Assembly (NCBI GenBank): GCA_017983845.1
Contig: JAGOAO010000004.1
Location: 22,152-86,151, forward strand
Reading direction: 5' to 3'
Length of the DNA: 64,000 nucleotides
Source of the DNA: Sediminibacterium sp.
GTDB lineage: Bacteria; Bacteroidota; Bacteroidia; Chitinophagales; Chitinophagaceae
The notes beneath the pieces were generated by a model, which did not search any database, was not told where the DNA came from, and saw only the letters and a list, made by a program, of their open reading frames with translations. Shown here one piece after another: positions 39,070-47,846 of the stretch (the stretch's first letter is position 1; each line of letters begins with the position of its first letter). A program made the translations under genes and the position numbers.

Positions 39070-39873
39070 ATGGTATATACTAAAACAGAAGAACAAGTTG
39101 GCCTTATGAAAGAGGCTGCTTTATTAGTGAGTAAGACATTGACCGAGGTTGCGAAAGTGATCAAGCCAGGAATGACGACGCTTGATATAGATCAATTTTG
39201 TATGGAGTTTGTAAAAGACCATAAAGCCACATTGTCTTTTTACAATTACCATGGCTATCCGCACAATATATGTGCATCTGTTAATGATGTAGTGGTGCAC
39301 GGGTTTCCCAATAAAACAGCATTACAAGAAGGGGATATCGTATCCATCGATTTAGGCGTAATTTTAGATGGTTGGCATGGAGACCATGCTTATACTTTCA
39401 TATTAGGAGAAGTAGCACCAGAACTCTTGCAATTGGTAAAAGTAACCAAGGAATCTTTGTATAAGGGAATCGAAAAAGCAATTGTCAATAATAGAGTGGG
39501 TGATATTGGTTTTGCCATACAAGAACACACAGAAAAAAAACATGGATACGGAGTAGTGCGTGAATTGGTAGGGCATGGTTTAGGGAAACACTTGCATGAA
39601 GACCCACAAGTGCCTAACTATGGCAAAAGAGGTACGGGTATGAAATTGGTGGAGAATTTAGTTTTGGCAATAGAGCCCATGATTAATTTGGGTACACATA
39701 AAGTGTTTACAGATGAAGATGGATGGACAGTAAAAACACAGGATGGAAAAGCTTCGGTTCACTTTGAACATGATGTATGTATTAAGAAAAATGAAGCCTT
39801 GATTCTCTCTGACTTTTCAATTATTGAAGCAGCAGAAAAAGCAAATATTAATTTAAATTCGTCTTACTATTAA
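39070..39873 (+). CDS. map: Methionine aminopeptidase, type I
   Basis: It removes the initiator methionine from nascent proteins. From ATG 39070 it is 267 aa. Metal ligands of the M24 fold are visible in IDLGVILDGWHGDHAYTF (two Asp), GHGLGKHLHEDP (His) and LAIEPM (Glu). A frame opening at 39040 runs into the secY terminator and is rejected. In many Bacteroidota map is followed by infA, rpmJ and rpsM; here an unrelated flavoprotein gene follows, so the gene order is broken at this point. Confidence 0.95.
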   Translation: MVYTKTEEQVGLMKEAALLVSKTLTEVAKVIKPGMTTLDIDQFCMEFVKDHKATLSFYNYHGYPHNICASVNDVVVHGFPNKTALQEGDIVSIDLGVILDGWHGDHAYTFILGEVAPELLQLVKVTKESLYKGIEKAIVNNRVGDIGFAIQEHTEKKHGYGVVRELVGHGLGKHLHEDPQVPNYGKRGTGMKLVENLVLAIEPMINLGTHKVFTDEDGWTVKTQDGKASVHFEHDVCIKKNEALILSDFSIIEAAEKANINLNSSYY

Positions 39874-39947
39874 TTTATTGTGATTACTTCTTTCCTTTTT
39901 TCAAGAAACAGGTGAGTCATAAATTTTAAATCTTGTCAAATCGAATT

Positions 39948-41183
39948 ATGGAAAAGAAAAACGTGGTAGTAGTGGGTGGAGGAGCTGCAGGTTTTTTCTG
40001 TGCCATACAAATTGCTGAACTGCATCCCGACTGGCAAATTACCATTGTTGAAAAAACATCTAAATTACTTTCTAAAGTGCGCGTAAGTGGCGGCGGACGT
40101 TGCAATGTAACGCATGCGTGCCCGGACGTAGAAAAATTAATTCAAAAATATCCAAGAGGACAACGTTTTTTAAAGAAATCATTTTATCAATTTGCTACAC
40201 AAAATACAATAGACTGGTTTGCGAAAAACGAAGTCAAATTACATACTGAGAAAGACGGCCGTATGTTTCCCATCACCAATGATTCAGAAACGATTGTAGC
40301 CTGTTTTATGAAAAAAGTAAATCAATATCAAATTGAGATCCTTTTGAATCATGAAGTGGTAAGTGTCATCCCAAAAGGGAGTCCAGAAAAGCCTTCTTTC
40401 GAATTGGTTTGTGGAAATCAAAAAACAATTCAAGCAGATCAAATTTGTTTCGCAGTGGGTGGAATAGTGAAAGCAGATAATTTTAAATGGATTGAATCCT
40501 TAGGGCATCATTTTATTCCTTCTGTCCCATCTTTATTTACATTCAATGTAGTCGATAAAAAAATTACCACTTTAATGGGCTTAGCTGTAGAGCAAGCAAG
40601 CATTCAATGGCAGGGCGAAAAGTTTTTAGAACAAGGCCCATTGTTGATTACGCATTGGGGTATTAGCGGACCTGCTGCAATTAAATTATCTGCATGGTGT
40701 GCAAGGGCAATGGCGGATGCCAATTATGAAGGGAATATTTTAATCAATTGGGTACCTATCTATAATGAAAATTCATTGCGATTAGAATGGATGAATTTTA
40801 GACAAGATTTTGGAAGAAGAGAAATGGGTTCAAAAAATCCCTTCGATTTGCCTCAAAGACTTTGGCATTATTTATTAACGGAGTCTGGAATTGCGCATCA
40901 AACTAAATGGGCAGATTTAAAGAATGCCCAACAACAAATACTGATTCAATTACTCACAAGAATGTCTTTAGCAATCAAAGGAAAAACCACATTCAAAGAA
41001 GAATTTGTTACCTGTGGTGGAGTAGACCTTGCAGAAATTGATGCCAATACGATGGAAAGTAAATTAGTTCCAGGCCTGCATTTTGCAGGTGAAATGATGG
41101 ACGTGGATGGCATCACTGGGGGTTTTAACTTCCAACATGCATGGACTTCGGGCTGGATTGCAGCCCAGCATATGAGTCAATAG
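39948..41183 (+). CDS. FAD-dependent oxidoreductase of the HI0933/BaiN family
   Basis: It is a 411-aa flavoprotein with the FAD-binding GGGAAGFFCA near the N-terminus, the family signature VSGGGRCNVTHA (about residues 46-57) and the C-terminal GEMMDVDGITGGFNFQHAW. Homologues are often annotated as NAD(P)/FAD-dependent oxidoreductases; the physiological substrate is not known to me. The start ATG 39948 is preferred over a TTG at 39933. It is not obviously co-transcribed with map, and a terminator follows. Confidence 0.9.
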   Translation: MEKKNVVVVGGGAAGFFCAIQIAELHPDWQITIVEKTSKLLSKVRVSGGGRCNVTHACPDVEKLIQKYPRGQRFLKKSFYQFATQNTIDWFAKNEVKLHTEKDGRMFPITNDSETIVACFMKKVNQYQIEILLNHEVVSVIPKGSPEKPSFELVCGNQKTIQADQICFAVGGIVKADNFKWIESLGHHFIPSVPSLFTFNVVDKKITTLMGLAVEQASIQWQGEKFLEQGPLLITHWGISGPAAIKLSAWCARAMADANYEGNILINWVPIYNENSLRLEWMNFRQDFGRREMGSKNPFDLPQRLWHYLLTESGIAHQTKWADLKNAQQQILIQLLTRMSLAIKGKTTFKEEFVTCGGVDLAEIDANTMESKLVPGLHFAGEMMDVDGITGGFNFQHAWTSGWIAAQHMSQ

Positions 41184-41222
41184 GAATTTTATATTGAAAA
41201 TCAATTAGTTATCCTTTTGCAT

Positions 41223-41246
41223 AGCCTCAATTTTTGGGGCTTTTTT
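41223..41246 (+). terminator. Terminator after the HI0933-family gene
   Basis: An 8-bp stem (AGCCTCAA/TTGGGGCT, one G.T pair) has a TTT loop and six Ts. It lies just upstream of the rpsA promoter. Confidence 0.8.
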
Positions 41247-41269
41247 ATGCTATTTTCTGCCATTTATCC

Positions 41270-41300
41270 TACCTTTGCCGTCCGGTTCAAAAACACCGGA
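41270..41300 (+). promoter_or_regulatory. rpsA -7 element and 5'-terminal hairpin of the mRNA
   Basis: TACCTTTG (41270-41277) predicts transcription from about 41281. A TCCGG/CCGGA hairpin (41281-41285 with 41296-41300) begins at that same base, so the mRNA would start with a stem-loop and then reach the ATG at 41308. Confidence 0.6.
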
Positions 41301-41307
41301 TTTTTAT

Positions 41308-43188
41308 ATGAAACTATTTTCAAAAAACCTAAACGCAGACGCACAGGAATTCGGTGGCGCTACAGCTACTGAAGCAACTGCGACAACAAAAGCACCTGAA
41401 GTGGTAGTTGAAACTGCACACGACGATTTCGACTGGAGCGTAGACAAACGTAATGTGAGTCATTATGCTGAAGCTGAAAGAGTAAAGTATGACAAAGTGT
41501 ATGATGACACTTTCGTACAAATCAATGACGGCGAGATCATGAATGGTCTAGTGGTTGCTTTAACAAAAACTGATGTGGTTGTAAACATCGGATTTAAAAG
41601 TGATGGCTTGGTATCATTGAATGAATTCCGTGACACCAATGGTGTTAAAACTGGTGATACAGTTGAGGTAATGGTAGTAGAGAAAGAAGACCGTGATGGT
41701 AATCTTCACTTAAGCCGTAAGTCTGCTCGTATCTACCGTGCTTGGGAGCGTATTATGGAAGTACATAAGACTGGTGAAGTTGTTACTGGTTTAGTTACAA
41801 GCAAAACAAAAGGTGGATTGATCGTTGATGTATTTGGTATGGAAACTTTCTTGCCAGGTTCTCAAATTGACGTGAAGCCAGTTACAGATTACGATCAATT
41901 CGTAGGAAAAACAATGGAGTTCAAAGTTGTTAAGATTAACGAAACAATTAAGAATGCCGTTGTATCACATAAAGCATTAATTGAAAGCGATATCGAAGCA
42001 CAACGTGCAGAAATCATGAGTAAATTAGAGAAAGGTCAAGTATTAGAAGGTGTTGTTAAAAACATCACTGATTTCGGTGCCTTCATGGACTTAGGTGGAT
42101 TAGATGGTTTATTGTATATCACGGATATCTCTTGGGGTAGAATTTCTCATCCAAGTGAAGTGGTTAAGATGGATCAGAAGATTCAAGTGGTTGTATTAGA
42201 CTTTGATGATGACAAAAAACGTATCAGCTTAGGTTTAAAACAATTGACTCCACACCCTTGGGATGTATTACCAGCTGACTTATCAGAAGGTAGTGTAGTG
42301 AAAGGTAAAGTAGTGAACATCGAAGATTACGGTGCGTTCTTAGAAATTCAACCAGGTGTTGAAGGTTTAGTACACGTATCTGAAATCACTTGGGCTAACA
42401 CACCAATCAACGCTAAAGAATTCTTCAAATTAGGAGATGAGCATGAAGCGAAGGTGGTTACATTAGACAAAGATGCACGTAAGATGAGCTTGAGCATTAA
42501 ACAAATGACACAAGATCCTTGGAATGCAATCGATAATAAATTCCCTGAGAATAGCAAGCACAAAGGTCTAGTTAAAAACATCACTCCTTACGGTGTGTTT
42601 GTTGAATTAGAATCTGGAATTGGTGGCATGATTCACATCAGCGACTTAAGCTGGTTGAAGCGTTTCAATCACCCTTCTGAGTATGTGAAAGTAGGAGAGT
42701 CTATCGACATCATTATCTTGAACATCGACAAAGAAAACAGAAAATTACAATTAGGACATAAGCAATTAGAAGAAGATCCTTGGAATGCATTAGAAGAAAC
42801 TTTTGTAATCGGATCTATTCATGAAGGTACCATCGTTCGTAAGGACGACAAAGGTGCTATTGTTCAAATGCCTTATGGTTTAGAAGGTTTCGCACCTAAC
42901 CGTCACTTAGCTAAGGAAGATGGCAAGCAAGTACAAGCAGAAGAAACTGCACAATTCATGGTGATCGAATTCGATCGTAATGAAAAGCGCATCGTAGTTT
43001 CTCATGCAAGAATTTGGGAGCAAAACATCCAAGAAGAGAAAGAAGTAGCTAAGAAAGAAGCGAAGGATGAAACTGAGAAAACTAAAAAAGCAGTAAAAAC
43101 GATTCAAAGCAAAGTTGAGAAATCTACTTTAGGTGATTTAGGCGCATTAGCTGAAATCAAAGCTAAATTAGACGAGAACAACGGATAG
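41308..43188 (+). CDS. rpsA: 30S ribosomal protein S1
   Basis: It binds mRNA and delivers it to the small subunit. From ATG 41308 it is 626 aa, with six S1 (OB-fold) repeats from about residue 70 to 560. They are visible as repeated elements such as GVVKNITDFGAFMDLGG, GKVVNIEDYGAFLEI and GLVKNITPYGVFVEL. The last about 60 residues are Lys/Glu-rich and probably a coiled or disordered tail. A TTG further upstream (41275) lies in the promoter and is rejected. In a phylum with few Shine-Dalgarno sites S1 is expected to be important for initiation. Confidence 0.96.
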   Translation: MKLFSKNLNADAQEFGGATATEATATTKAPEVVVETAHDDFDWSVDKRNVSHYAEAERVKYDKVYDDTFVQINDGEIMNGLVVALTKTDVVVNIGFKSDGLVSLNEFRDTNGVKTGDTVEVMVVEKEDRDGNLHLSRKSARIYRAWERIMEVHKTGEVVTGLVTSKTKGGLIVDVFGMETFLPGSQIDVKPVTDYDQFVGKTMEFKVVKINETIKNAVVSHKALIESDIEAQRAEIMSKLEKGQVLEGVVKNITDFGAFMDLGGLDGLLYITDISWGRISHPSEVVKMDQKIQVVVLDFDDDKKRISLGLKQLTPHPWDVLPADLSEGSVVKGKVVNIEDYGAFLEIQPGVEGLVHVSEITWANTPINAKEFFKLGDEHEAKVVTLDKDARKMSLSIKQMTQDPWNAIDNKFPENSKHKGLVKNITPYGVFVELESGIGGMIHISDLSWLKRFNHPSEYVKVGESIDIIILNIDKENRKLQLGHKQLEEDPWNALEETFVIGSIHEGTIVRKDDKGAIVQMPYGLEGFAPNRHLAKEDGKQVQAEETAQFMVIEFDRNEKRIVVSHARIWEQNIQEEKEVAKKEAKDETEKTKKAVKTIQSKVEKSTLGDLGALAEIKAKLDENNG

Positions 43189-43248
43189 TTATTTTCTCGC
43201 CATTTATAGCAATATAAGGGCTCGAAAAGTACAACGCTGATGATTTAG

Positions 43249-43278
43249 AAAAGGCCCGCAATTGCGGGCCTTTTGTTT
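43249..43278 (+). terminator. Terminator after rpsA
   Basis: A perfect 26-bp palindrome (13-bp arms, AAAAGGCCCGCAA and complement) is followed by further Ts. The 43189-43409 gap contains this and the bamD promoter. Confidence 0.88.
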
Positions 43279-43392
43279 TGCCTGAACCTCCCTTTTGGCA
43301 CAATTGCCTGGCTATCAGGCAGGTTTTAGCTATTTCTTAACGTCAAAGCCTTTATTCGCAATCTTTTTCGGCCTAAATTGAGGATTATTAGT

Positions 43393-43400
43393 TAATTTTG
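43393..43400 (+). promoter_or_regulatory. -7 element of the bamD promoter
   Basis: TAATTTTG lies nine bases before the bamD ATG and predicts a leader of about six nucleotides or less. A -33 TTTG at standard spacing is not seen. Confidence 0.5.
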
Positions 43401-43409
43401 CCACCCTGT

Positions 43410-44204
43410 ATGAATAGAATCATCTTATTAATTTGCCTGGTTTTGAGCTTGAGTGCTTGTACTTCAAAGTTCCAGAAAGTATTGAAGAACAAGGATACGG
43501 ACTATAAAGTTAAAATGGCAGAACAATACTATGCCGAAAAGAAGTACAGTAATGCACAACAGCTCTTTGAATCAGTGATTCAATTCGTTAAAGGTACTCC
43601 ACGTTACGAGGAATTGTATTTGATGTATGCGAACTCTTATTATTATGATAAGGATTACGATAATGCAGAAAATATTTATAAAACCTTCTTGGAGTATTTC
43701 CCTAATTCTGCAAAAGCAGAAGAGGTGGAATTCATGAGAGCTTATACTTACTTTAAGCGTTCTCCAAAAGCTGAACTAGACCAAACTACGACGAATAGAG
43801 CGATGCAATTAATGCAATCATTTATAGATGCACATCCTACTAGTACAAAAGTAAAAGAGGCGACAGAAGTGATAGATGCATGTAGAGAAAAGCTAGAATT
43901 AAAAGATTACAAAACAGCTACATTGTACTATGAGCTTGCTTTGTACAGAGCTGCTGCAATTTCATATGGTTTATTGTCTGACTATTTCCCGGACTCAAAA
44001 CAAGCAGATAAATACAAATTGTTGACTTTGAAATCTTATTTCAAATTTGCAGAGAATAGTTTCGTTGATAAACAAAAAGAGCGTTTTGAAAAAGTGATTG
44101 CGGAGTACAATGATTTCGTAGACAGATATAGCGACAGTCCATTAATGACAGAAGCTAAAAAAATAAAGAAACAAACTGATCAATATTTAAATAATATAAA
44201 ATGA
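43410..44204 (+). CDS. bamD: Outer membrane protein assembly lipoprotein BamD
   Basis: It is a TPR lipoprotein of the BAM complex that inserts beta-barrel proteins in the outer membrane. From ATG 43410 it is 264 aa, with a lipoprotein signal ending in the lipobox LSAC (Cys at about residue 17). Several TPR-like helical pairs follow, such as AEQYYAEKKYSNAQQLFE and YANSYYYDKDYDNAENIY. Its last four bases (ATGA) are shared with the rpoZ start, so the two are translationally coupled. Confidence 0.93.
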   Translation: MNRIILLICLVLSLSACTSKFQKVLKNKDTDYKVKMAEQYYAEKKYSNAQQLFESVIQFVKGTPRYEELYLMYANSYYYDKDYDNAENIYKTFLEYFPNSAKAEEVEFMRAYTYFKRSPKAELDQTTTNRAMQLMQSFIDAHPTSTKVKEATEVIDACREKLELKDYKTATLYYELALYRAAAISYGLLSDYFPDSKQADKYKLLTLKSYFKFAENSFVDKQKERFEKVIAEYNDFVDRYSDSPLMTEAKKIKKQTDQYLNNIK

Positions 44205-44545
44205 GTAAATTAAGAAGACATATGGGTGCTAACACACCTGCTGTTGTTGAAACAAAAAGTTTGAAAGCATTAAAAGCTAAAACAGGCAATTTGTACGAAT
44301 CCATTTCTATCATTGCTAAAAGAGCAAACCAAATCAATATCTCTATCAGAGAAGAATTGCATTCTAAGTTAGAGGAGTTTGCAAGTCATACAGATAGCTT
44401 GGAAGAAATTCATGAGAACAAAGAGCAAATCGAAATCTCTAAGGCTTATGAGCGTATGCCAAATCCTGCTATTTTAGCAACTGCAGAATTCATTGATGAC
44501 AAGATCTATCATCGTAAGAACGAGGAAGCAGATTTATTCCGTTAA
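44201..44545 (+). CDS. rpoZ: RNA polymerase omega subunit, Bacteroidota Rpb6-like type
   Basis: It is a 114-aa small subunit that helps RNA polymerase assembly. The core NLYESISIIAKRANQI matches the omega/Rpb6 helix, and the segments EELHSKLEEFA and IEISKAYERMPNP are characteristic of the Bacteroidota version. It is coupled to bamD by an ATGA overlap. In many relatives coaBC follows; here a terminator and porD follow. Confidence 0.9.
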   Translation: MSKLRRHMGANTPAVVETKSLKALKAKTGNLYESISIIAKRANQINISIREELHSKLEEFASHTDSLEEIHENKEQIEISKAYERMPNPAILATAEFIDDKIYHRKNEEADLFR

Positions 44546-44565
44546 TCTCGAACAAGTAATTATAT

Positions 44566-44595
44566 AAAACGTCCCGAAGATTCGGGACGTTTTTG
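44566..44595 (+). terminator. Terminator after rpoZ
   Basis: A 12-13-bp stem (AAAACGTCCCGA and complement, GC-rich centre) has a tetraloop and a T-run. It ends the bamD-rpoZ unit. Confidence 0.88.
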
Positions 44596-44621
44596 TATTT
44601 TAGGGTATAAAACAAACCGGC

Positions 44622-45545
44622 ATGTTTTTAAGAAAATTGGCTTTCATTTTATTCTGTTGTATTGCCTTTCAAAATTTGAATGGACAAGAGCTTGCCGCTG
44701 TAGTAAGCTTACAGACCAATAAAGTGGACAATCAGGTAGATCCTAAAATTTTCGTCCAACTTCAGACCCAATTAAAAGATTTTATCAATCAACGTAAATG
44801 GACTTCAGAGCTCTTTACACAAGAAGAAAAAATTGATTGTAGTTTTTACATCACCATTGAATCAGTGGTATCTCCAGGGGTGTATAATGCCAAGCTAAGT
44901 ATTGTTGCTAATAGGCCAGTATATCGTTCCAACTATACAACACAGTTGCTCAATATGCAAGATGCTAGTTTCACTTTTAAATACCAATTAGGTCAGCCCA
45001 TTGAATTCAATGAAAACAATGTTGCAAGAACAGATGCATTGGAAGCAAACTTGACAGCTACATTAGCCTATTATGTATATATTATTTTGGGCTTGGACTA
45101 CGACTCTTTTTCAAAAAACGGAGGCGCGCCCTATTTTAGTAAAGCACTGAATATTGTGTACAATGCACCCGATGGTTCTGGAATTAGTGGATGGAAATCC
45201 TATGATGGTCAACGCAACCGTTTTGTATTAATTGACAACCTTACCAAGAGCGGATTCGATAAATTACACGAGATAAGTTATAACTATTTCCGAAAAGGGA
45301 TCGATCAAATGTCAGAGCAACCTGATCAAGCAAAAGTTGCGATCATCAATGCCCTAATGAGTTTACAAGAACTAAATGAGGACAATGTGAATTCAATGGC
45401 GATCTCTATTTTTATGCAGGGTAGGGTAACTGAATTAATTGGATTATTTTCGGAAGCAGACAGGGCAACTAAAAAGCAATTGATGACCACACTTTCAGCC
45501 ATCGATATTGCAAATATTAATAAGTATAAAGCATATTTCGAATGA
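44622..45545 (+). CDS. porD: PorD family protein of the type IX secretion system (DUF4835)
   Basis: It is a 307-aa protein with a signal peptide (about residues 1-21, ending LNGQ). The body matches the DUF4835 pattern by eye, including FKYQLGQPIEFNENN, ALEANLTATLAYYVYIILGLDYDSF and GWKSYDGQRNR. Members are linked to gliding and type IX secretion, but the exact function is unclear. The gene overlaps the next by ATGA (45542-45545), indicating coupling. Confidence 0.88.
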   Translation: MFLRKLAFILFCCIAFQNLNGQELAAVVSLQTNKVDNQVDPKIFVQLQTQLKDFINQRKWTSELFTQEEKIDCSFYITIESVVSPGVYNAKLSIVANRPVYRSNYTTQLLNMQDASFTFKYQLGQPIEFNENNVARTDALEANLTATLAYYVYIILGLDYDSFSKNGGAPYFSKALNIVYNAPDGSGISGWKSYDGQRNRFVLIDNLTKSGFDKLHEISYNYFRKGIDQMSEQPDQAKVAIINALMSLQELNEDNVNSMAISIFMQGRVTELIGLFSEADRATKKQLMTTLSAIDIANINKYKAYFE

Positions 45546-45886
45546 AAAATGTATTCATAATTGGTATGTTATTTTTTGCAGCATGTGCTTCAGAAAAATC
45601 GCAGAATGGTAAACTATTGCCAATTGGAACAATGCAAAAAACGGTATGGCAACTAATGCAGGTAGATGAATACCTGTCTAGGCAAACGCAAGCCGACACC
45701 ACCATTCAGCCAGCTTTAGAAAAAGCCAAATATTATCAGCGTGTGTTTAACTTGAATAAAGTGGACAGAGCAGATTTTTATGCCACTATGAGTTATTTAG
45801 ATAAACACCCAGTGGAAATGAAAGAATTGATGGATTCTGTAGAAGCATTGTCGAAAAGAGAAAAATTAGAACTTATAAAACATTAA
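45542..45886 (+). CDS. DUF4296-type lipoprotein of unknown function
   Basis: It is a 114-aa small protein with a lipoprotein signal (hydrophobic residues 5-13, lipobox AAC with Cys at about 15). The C-terminal half with KAKYYQRVFNLNKVDRADFYATMSYLDKHP fits the DUF4296 pattern of Bacteroidota. No enzymatic motif is seen. Translational overlap with porD suggests the two products act in the same envelope process, which is inference. Confidence 0.72.
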   Translation: MKNVFIIGMLFFAACASEKSQNGKLLPIGTMQKTVWQLMQVDEYLSRQTQADTTIQPALEKAKYYQRVFNLNKVDRADFYATMSYLDKHPVEMKELMDSVEALSKREKLELIKH

Positions 45887-45923
45887 TTCCAACTAAAAAA
45901 ACGGATCTATCATTAAACACTTT

Positions 45924-45931
45924 TACTTTTG
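45924..45931 (+). promoter_or_regulatory. -7 element of the peroxiredoxin promoter
   Basis: TACTTTTG lies 27 bp before the start codon. The 5' leader would be about 24 nt and very A/T-rich. Confidence 0.5.
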
Positions 45932-45958
45932 ATTTGTTAAATTATTAAAATATATATT

Positions 45959-46432
45959 ATGCCAATTACAATCGGACAAAACGCCCCAGATTTTACTTTA
46001 TTTGATACAGATAAAAATGCAGTTCATTTAGCGGATGCTAAAGGAAAGAACGTAGTGCTTTTATTCTTCCCACTTGCATTTACAGGTGTTTGTACAGCAG
46101 AGCTTTGTAGTGTAAGAGACAATATTGCAGCATACAATTCCACCAATGCACAAGTGTATGGTATCTCTGTTGATTCTTTATTTGCGTTAGGCAAATTCAA
46201 AGAAGAACAAAAATTAAACTTCCCATTATTAAGCGATTTTAATAAGGCTGCAGCAACTGCATTTGATGTATTGTATGAAACATTTCCAGCATTCGAAATG
46301 CAAGGTGTAAGCAAGAGAGCTGCATTTGTGGTTGATGCGAACGGCGTTGTGCAATACGCAGAAGTATGTCCTACTCCTGGAGACTTGCCTAATTTTGAAG
46401 CGATTCAAGAGACATTAAACAAGTTGAACTGA
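45959..46432 (+). CDS. Peroxiredoxin (AhpC/TSA family)
   Basis: It reduces hydrogen peroxide and organic peroxides. The 157-aa protein has the thioredoxin-fold core with the peroxidatic cysteine in FTGVCTAELC and a second cysteine five residues later, plus the conserved Arg in RAAFVVDANG. The length and motif fit the AhpE/BCP-like branch rather than classic 2-Cys AhpC. No reductase partner is adjacent. It has its own promoter. Confidence 0.92.
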   Translation: MPITIGQNAPDFTLFDTDKNAVHLADAKGKNVVLLFFPLAFTGVCTAELCSVRDNIAAYNSTNAQVYGISVDSLFALGKFKEEQKLNFPLLSDFNKAAATAFDVLYETFPAFEMQGVSKRAAFVVDANGVVQYAEVCPTPGDLPNFEAIQETLNKLN

Positions 46433-46438
46433 AACTTA

Positions 46439-46482
46439 TCTTCTTGCTAGTTTTTTTATAGAATATAAAAAACGCAAGAAGA
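46439..46482. terminator. Long hairpin after the peroxiredoxin gene
   Basis: A perfect TCTTCTTGC/GCAAGAAGA stem (9 bp) encloses T-rich and A-rich stretches that extend it. It is the first of three consecutive hairpins between this gene and the convergent rlmI. Confidence 0.6.
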
Positions 46483-46496
46483 TCTCTAATGATTTT

Positions 46497-46521
46497 AAAA
46501 GGGCCCATCGGGCCCTTTTTG
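46497..46521. terminator. Bidirectional terminator
   Basis: A 10-bp stem AAAAGGGCCC/GGGCCCTTTT has an ATC loop and A/T runs on both sides, between the convergent peroxiredoxin and rlmI genes. Confidence 0.85.
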
Positions 46522-46550
46522 GATCTTGTTAATACATGATTGAATTCATA

Positions 46551-46582
46551 AAAAAAGCCTCCAATTTTCGGAGGCATTTTTT
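46551..46582 (-). terminator. Terminator of rlmI
   Basis: A GCCTCC/GGAGGC stem with flanking A and T runs lies 27 bp beyond the rlmI stop on the minus strand. Confidence 0.8.
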
Positions 46583-46608
46583 ATTGTAATAAGTATTGGA
46601 TTTTAGGG

Positions 46609-47784
46609 CTATCTATCACAAACTTCTACAATCAAGAACTTCAAATAATGGGTATTCTCCATGCCCCATATAATAGGGTGGTCACTTGATTGTGTTTGGT
46701 AGGTAACTTGTCTAATTCTTTTCTTGGCGTCTTTTGCAGCCATATAAATGGTATCTAAGAATAACTCTGGGCTTACTAGGTTGGTACAACTAGAAGTCAC
46801 TAAGAAGCCTCCATTGTTGATCATTTTCATCCCCCTTAAATTAATCTCTTTGTATCCCGTTACTGCTTTTTCAATACTGCTTCTGCTTTTTGTAAAAGCA
46901 GGTGGATCCAACATCACTACATCATATTTTCTGCCTTCCTTGCCCCAGTTTTTCAATACATCAAAGGCATTCATGGCTTCAAACTTAACAATATGATCTA
47001 GCTGATTCAACGCGGCATTTTTGTTTGCCTGCGCTACTGCATTTTCGGAGATATCAATGCCTAAAACTGACTTTGCACCATAATGTGCTGCATGAATTTC
47101 AAAAGTTCCAGTATATGTAAATGCACCTAATACATCAGCTCCCTTCACAATGTTTTGGATCGCACGGCGATTGTCTTGTTGGTCTAAAAAATAGCCAGTT
47201 TTTTGTCCATGCTCAATGTCTACATAAAATTGTAATCCATTTTCTTTGATGACAATTTCGGTAGGAAATGGATCAGATAAAAAATCCTTTTTTTGTTCTA
47301 GTCCTTCTAATTCTCTAACAGGTACATCGTTTCTTTCATAGATCCCCTTTGGTTTAAAGATGGTATTAATTGCATCTACAATGGCCGTTTTCCATTGTTC
47401 AATCCCCAATGATAAAGTTTGTAAAACAAAATAATCGTTGAACTTATCAATGATCAAAGCGGGTAGTCCATCTGCTTCTCCAAAGACCAATCTGCAGTTT
47501 TCTGTATAGCCTAATTGTTGTCTGTAGGCCCATGCTTCACTAATTTTTTGATGGAAAAATCCTGCATCAATATTTTCTCTTTTTCGAGTTAGTAAACGGA
47601 TGATGATTTGAGATCCTGGGTTGATATACCCACGTCCTGCCAATTGGCCATCAAAGTAGTAGACTTCAACAATATCTCCTGGGGAAACCGTGCCAGCAAT
47701 ACGATCCACTTCGTTATTATAAATCCATGGGTGCCCCATAGCAATTCTAGGGGTAATGCGCTTATTTAGGTAAACCTTTGTCAT
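46609..47784 (-). CDS. rlmI: Class I rRNA methyltransferase, RlmI-like
   Basis: It is a SAM-dependent methyltransferase expected to make 5-methylcytosine in 23S rRNA. The 391-aa protein has an N-terminal PUA domain (about residues 1-75, RGYINPGSQI), an EEHD-like middle part and a C-terminal Rossmann methyltransferase domain with FTYTGTFEIHAA (SAM loop) and MLDPPAFTKS. The catalytic cysteine is likely the one in SSCTNLV. The SAM loop differs slightly from the common CYTGGF form, so the exact target base is uncertain. A TATCTTTG element ends four bases before its ATG. Confidence 0.88.
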   Translation of the reverse strand: MTKVYLNKRITPRIAMGHPWIYNNEVDRIAGTVSPGDIVEVYYFDGQLAGRGYINPGSQIIIRLLTRKRENIDAGFFHQKISEAWAYRQQLGYTENCRLVFGEADGLPALIIDKFNDYFVLQTLSLGIEQWKTAIVDAINTIFKPKGIYERNDVPVRELEGLEQKKDFLSDPFPTEIVIKENGLQFYVDIEHGQKTGYFLDQQDNRRAIQNIVKGADVLGAFTYTGTFEIHAAHYGAKSVLGIDISENAVAQANKNAALNQLDHIVKFEAMNAFDVLKNWGKEGRKYDVVMLDPPAFTKSRSSIEKAVTGYKEINLRGMKMINNGGFLVTSSCTNLVSPELFLDTIYMAAKDAKKRIRQVTYQTQSSDHPIIWGMENTHYLKFLIVEVCDR

Positions 47785-47788
47785 TTGG

Positions 47789-47796
47789 CAAAGATA
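47789..47796 (-). promoter_or_regulatory. -7 element of rlmI, adjacent to the start codon
   Basis: On the minus strand this reads TATCTTTG followed by CCAA and then ATG, so a normal start point would be at or one base before the ATG. A TTG is present upstream but at 16 rather than 19-21 bp. Confidence 0.5.
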
Positions 47797-47846
47797 GGGA
47801 CAGATTGAGTGACAACTTGTTCATTTTAAGCGTCATTTATGTCAAT

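Noticed and set aside
41275..41307. TTG start for rpsA at 41275
   Set aside because: It falls within the TACCTTTG promoter element, before the predicted transcription start.
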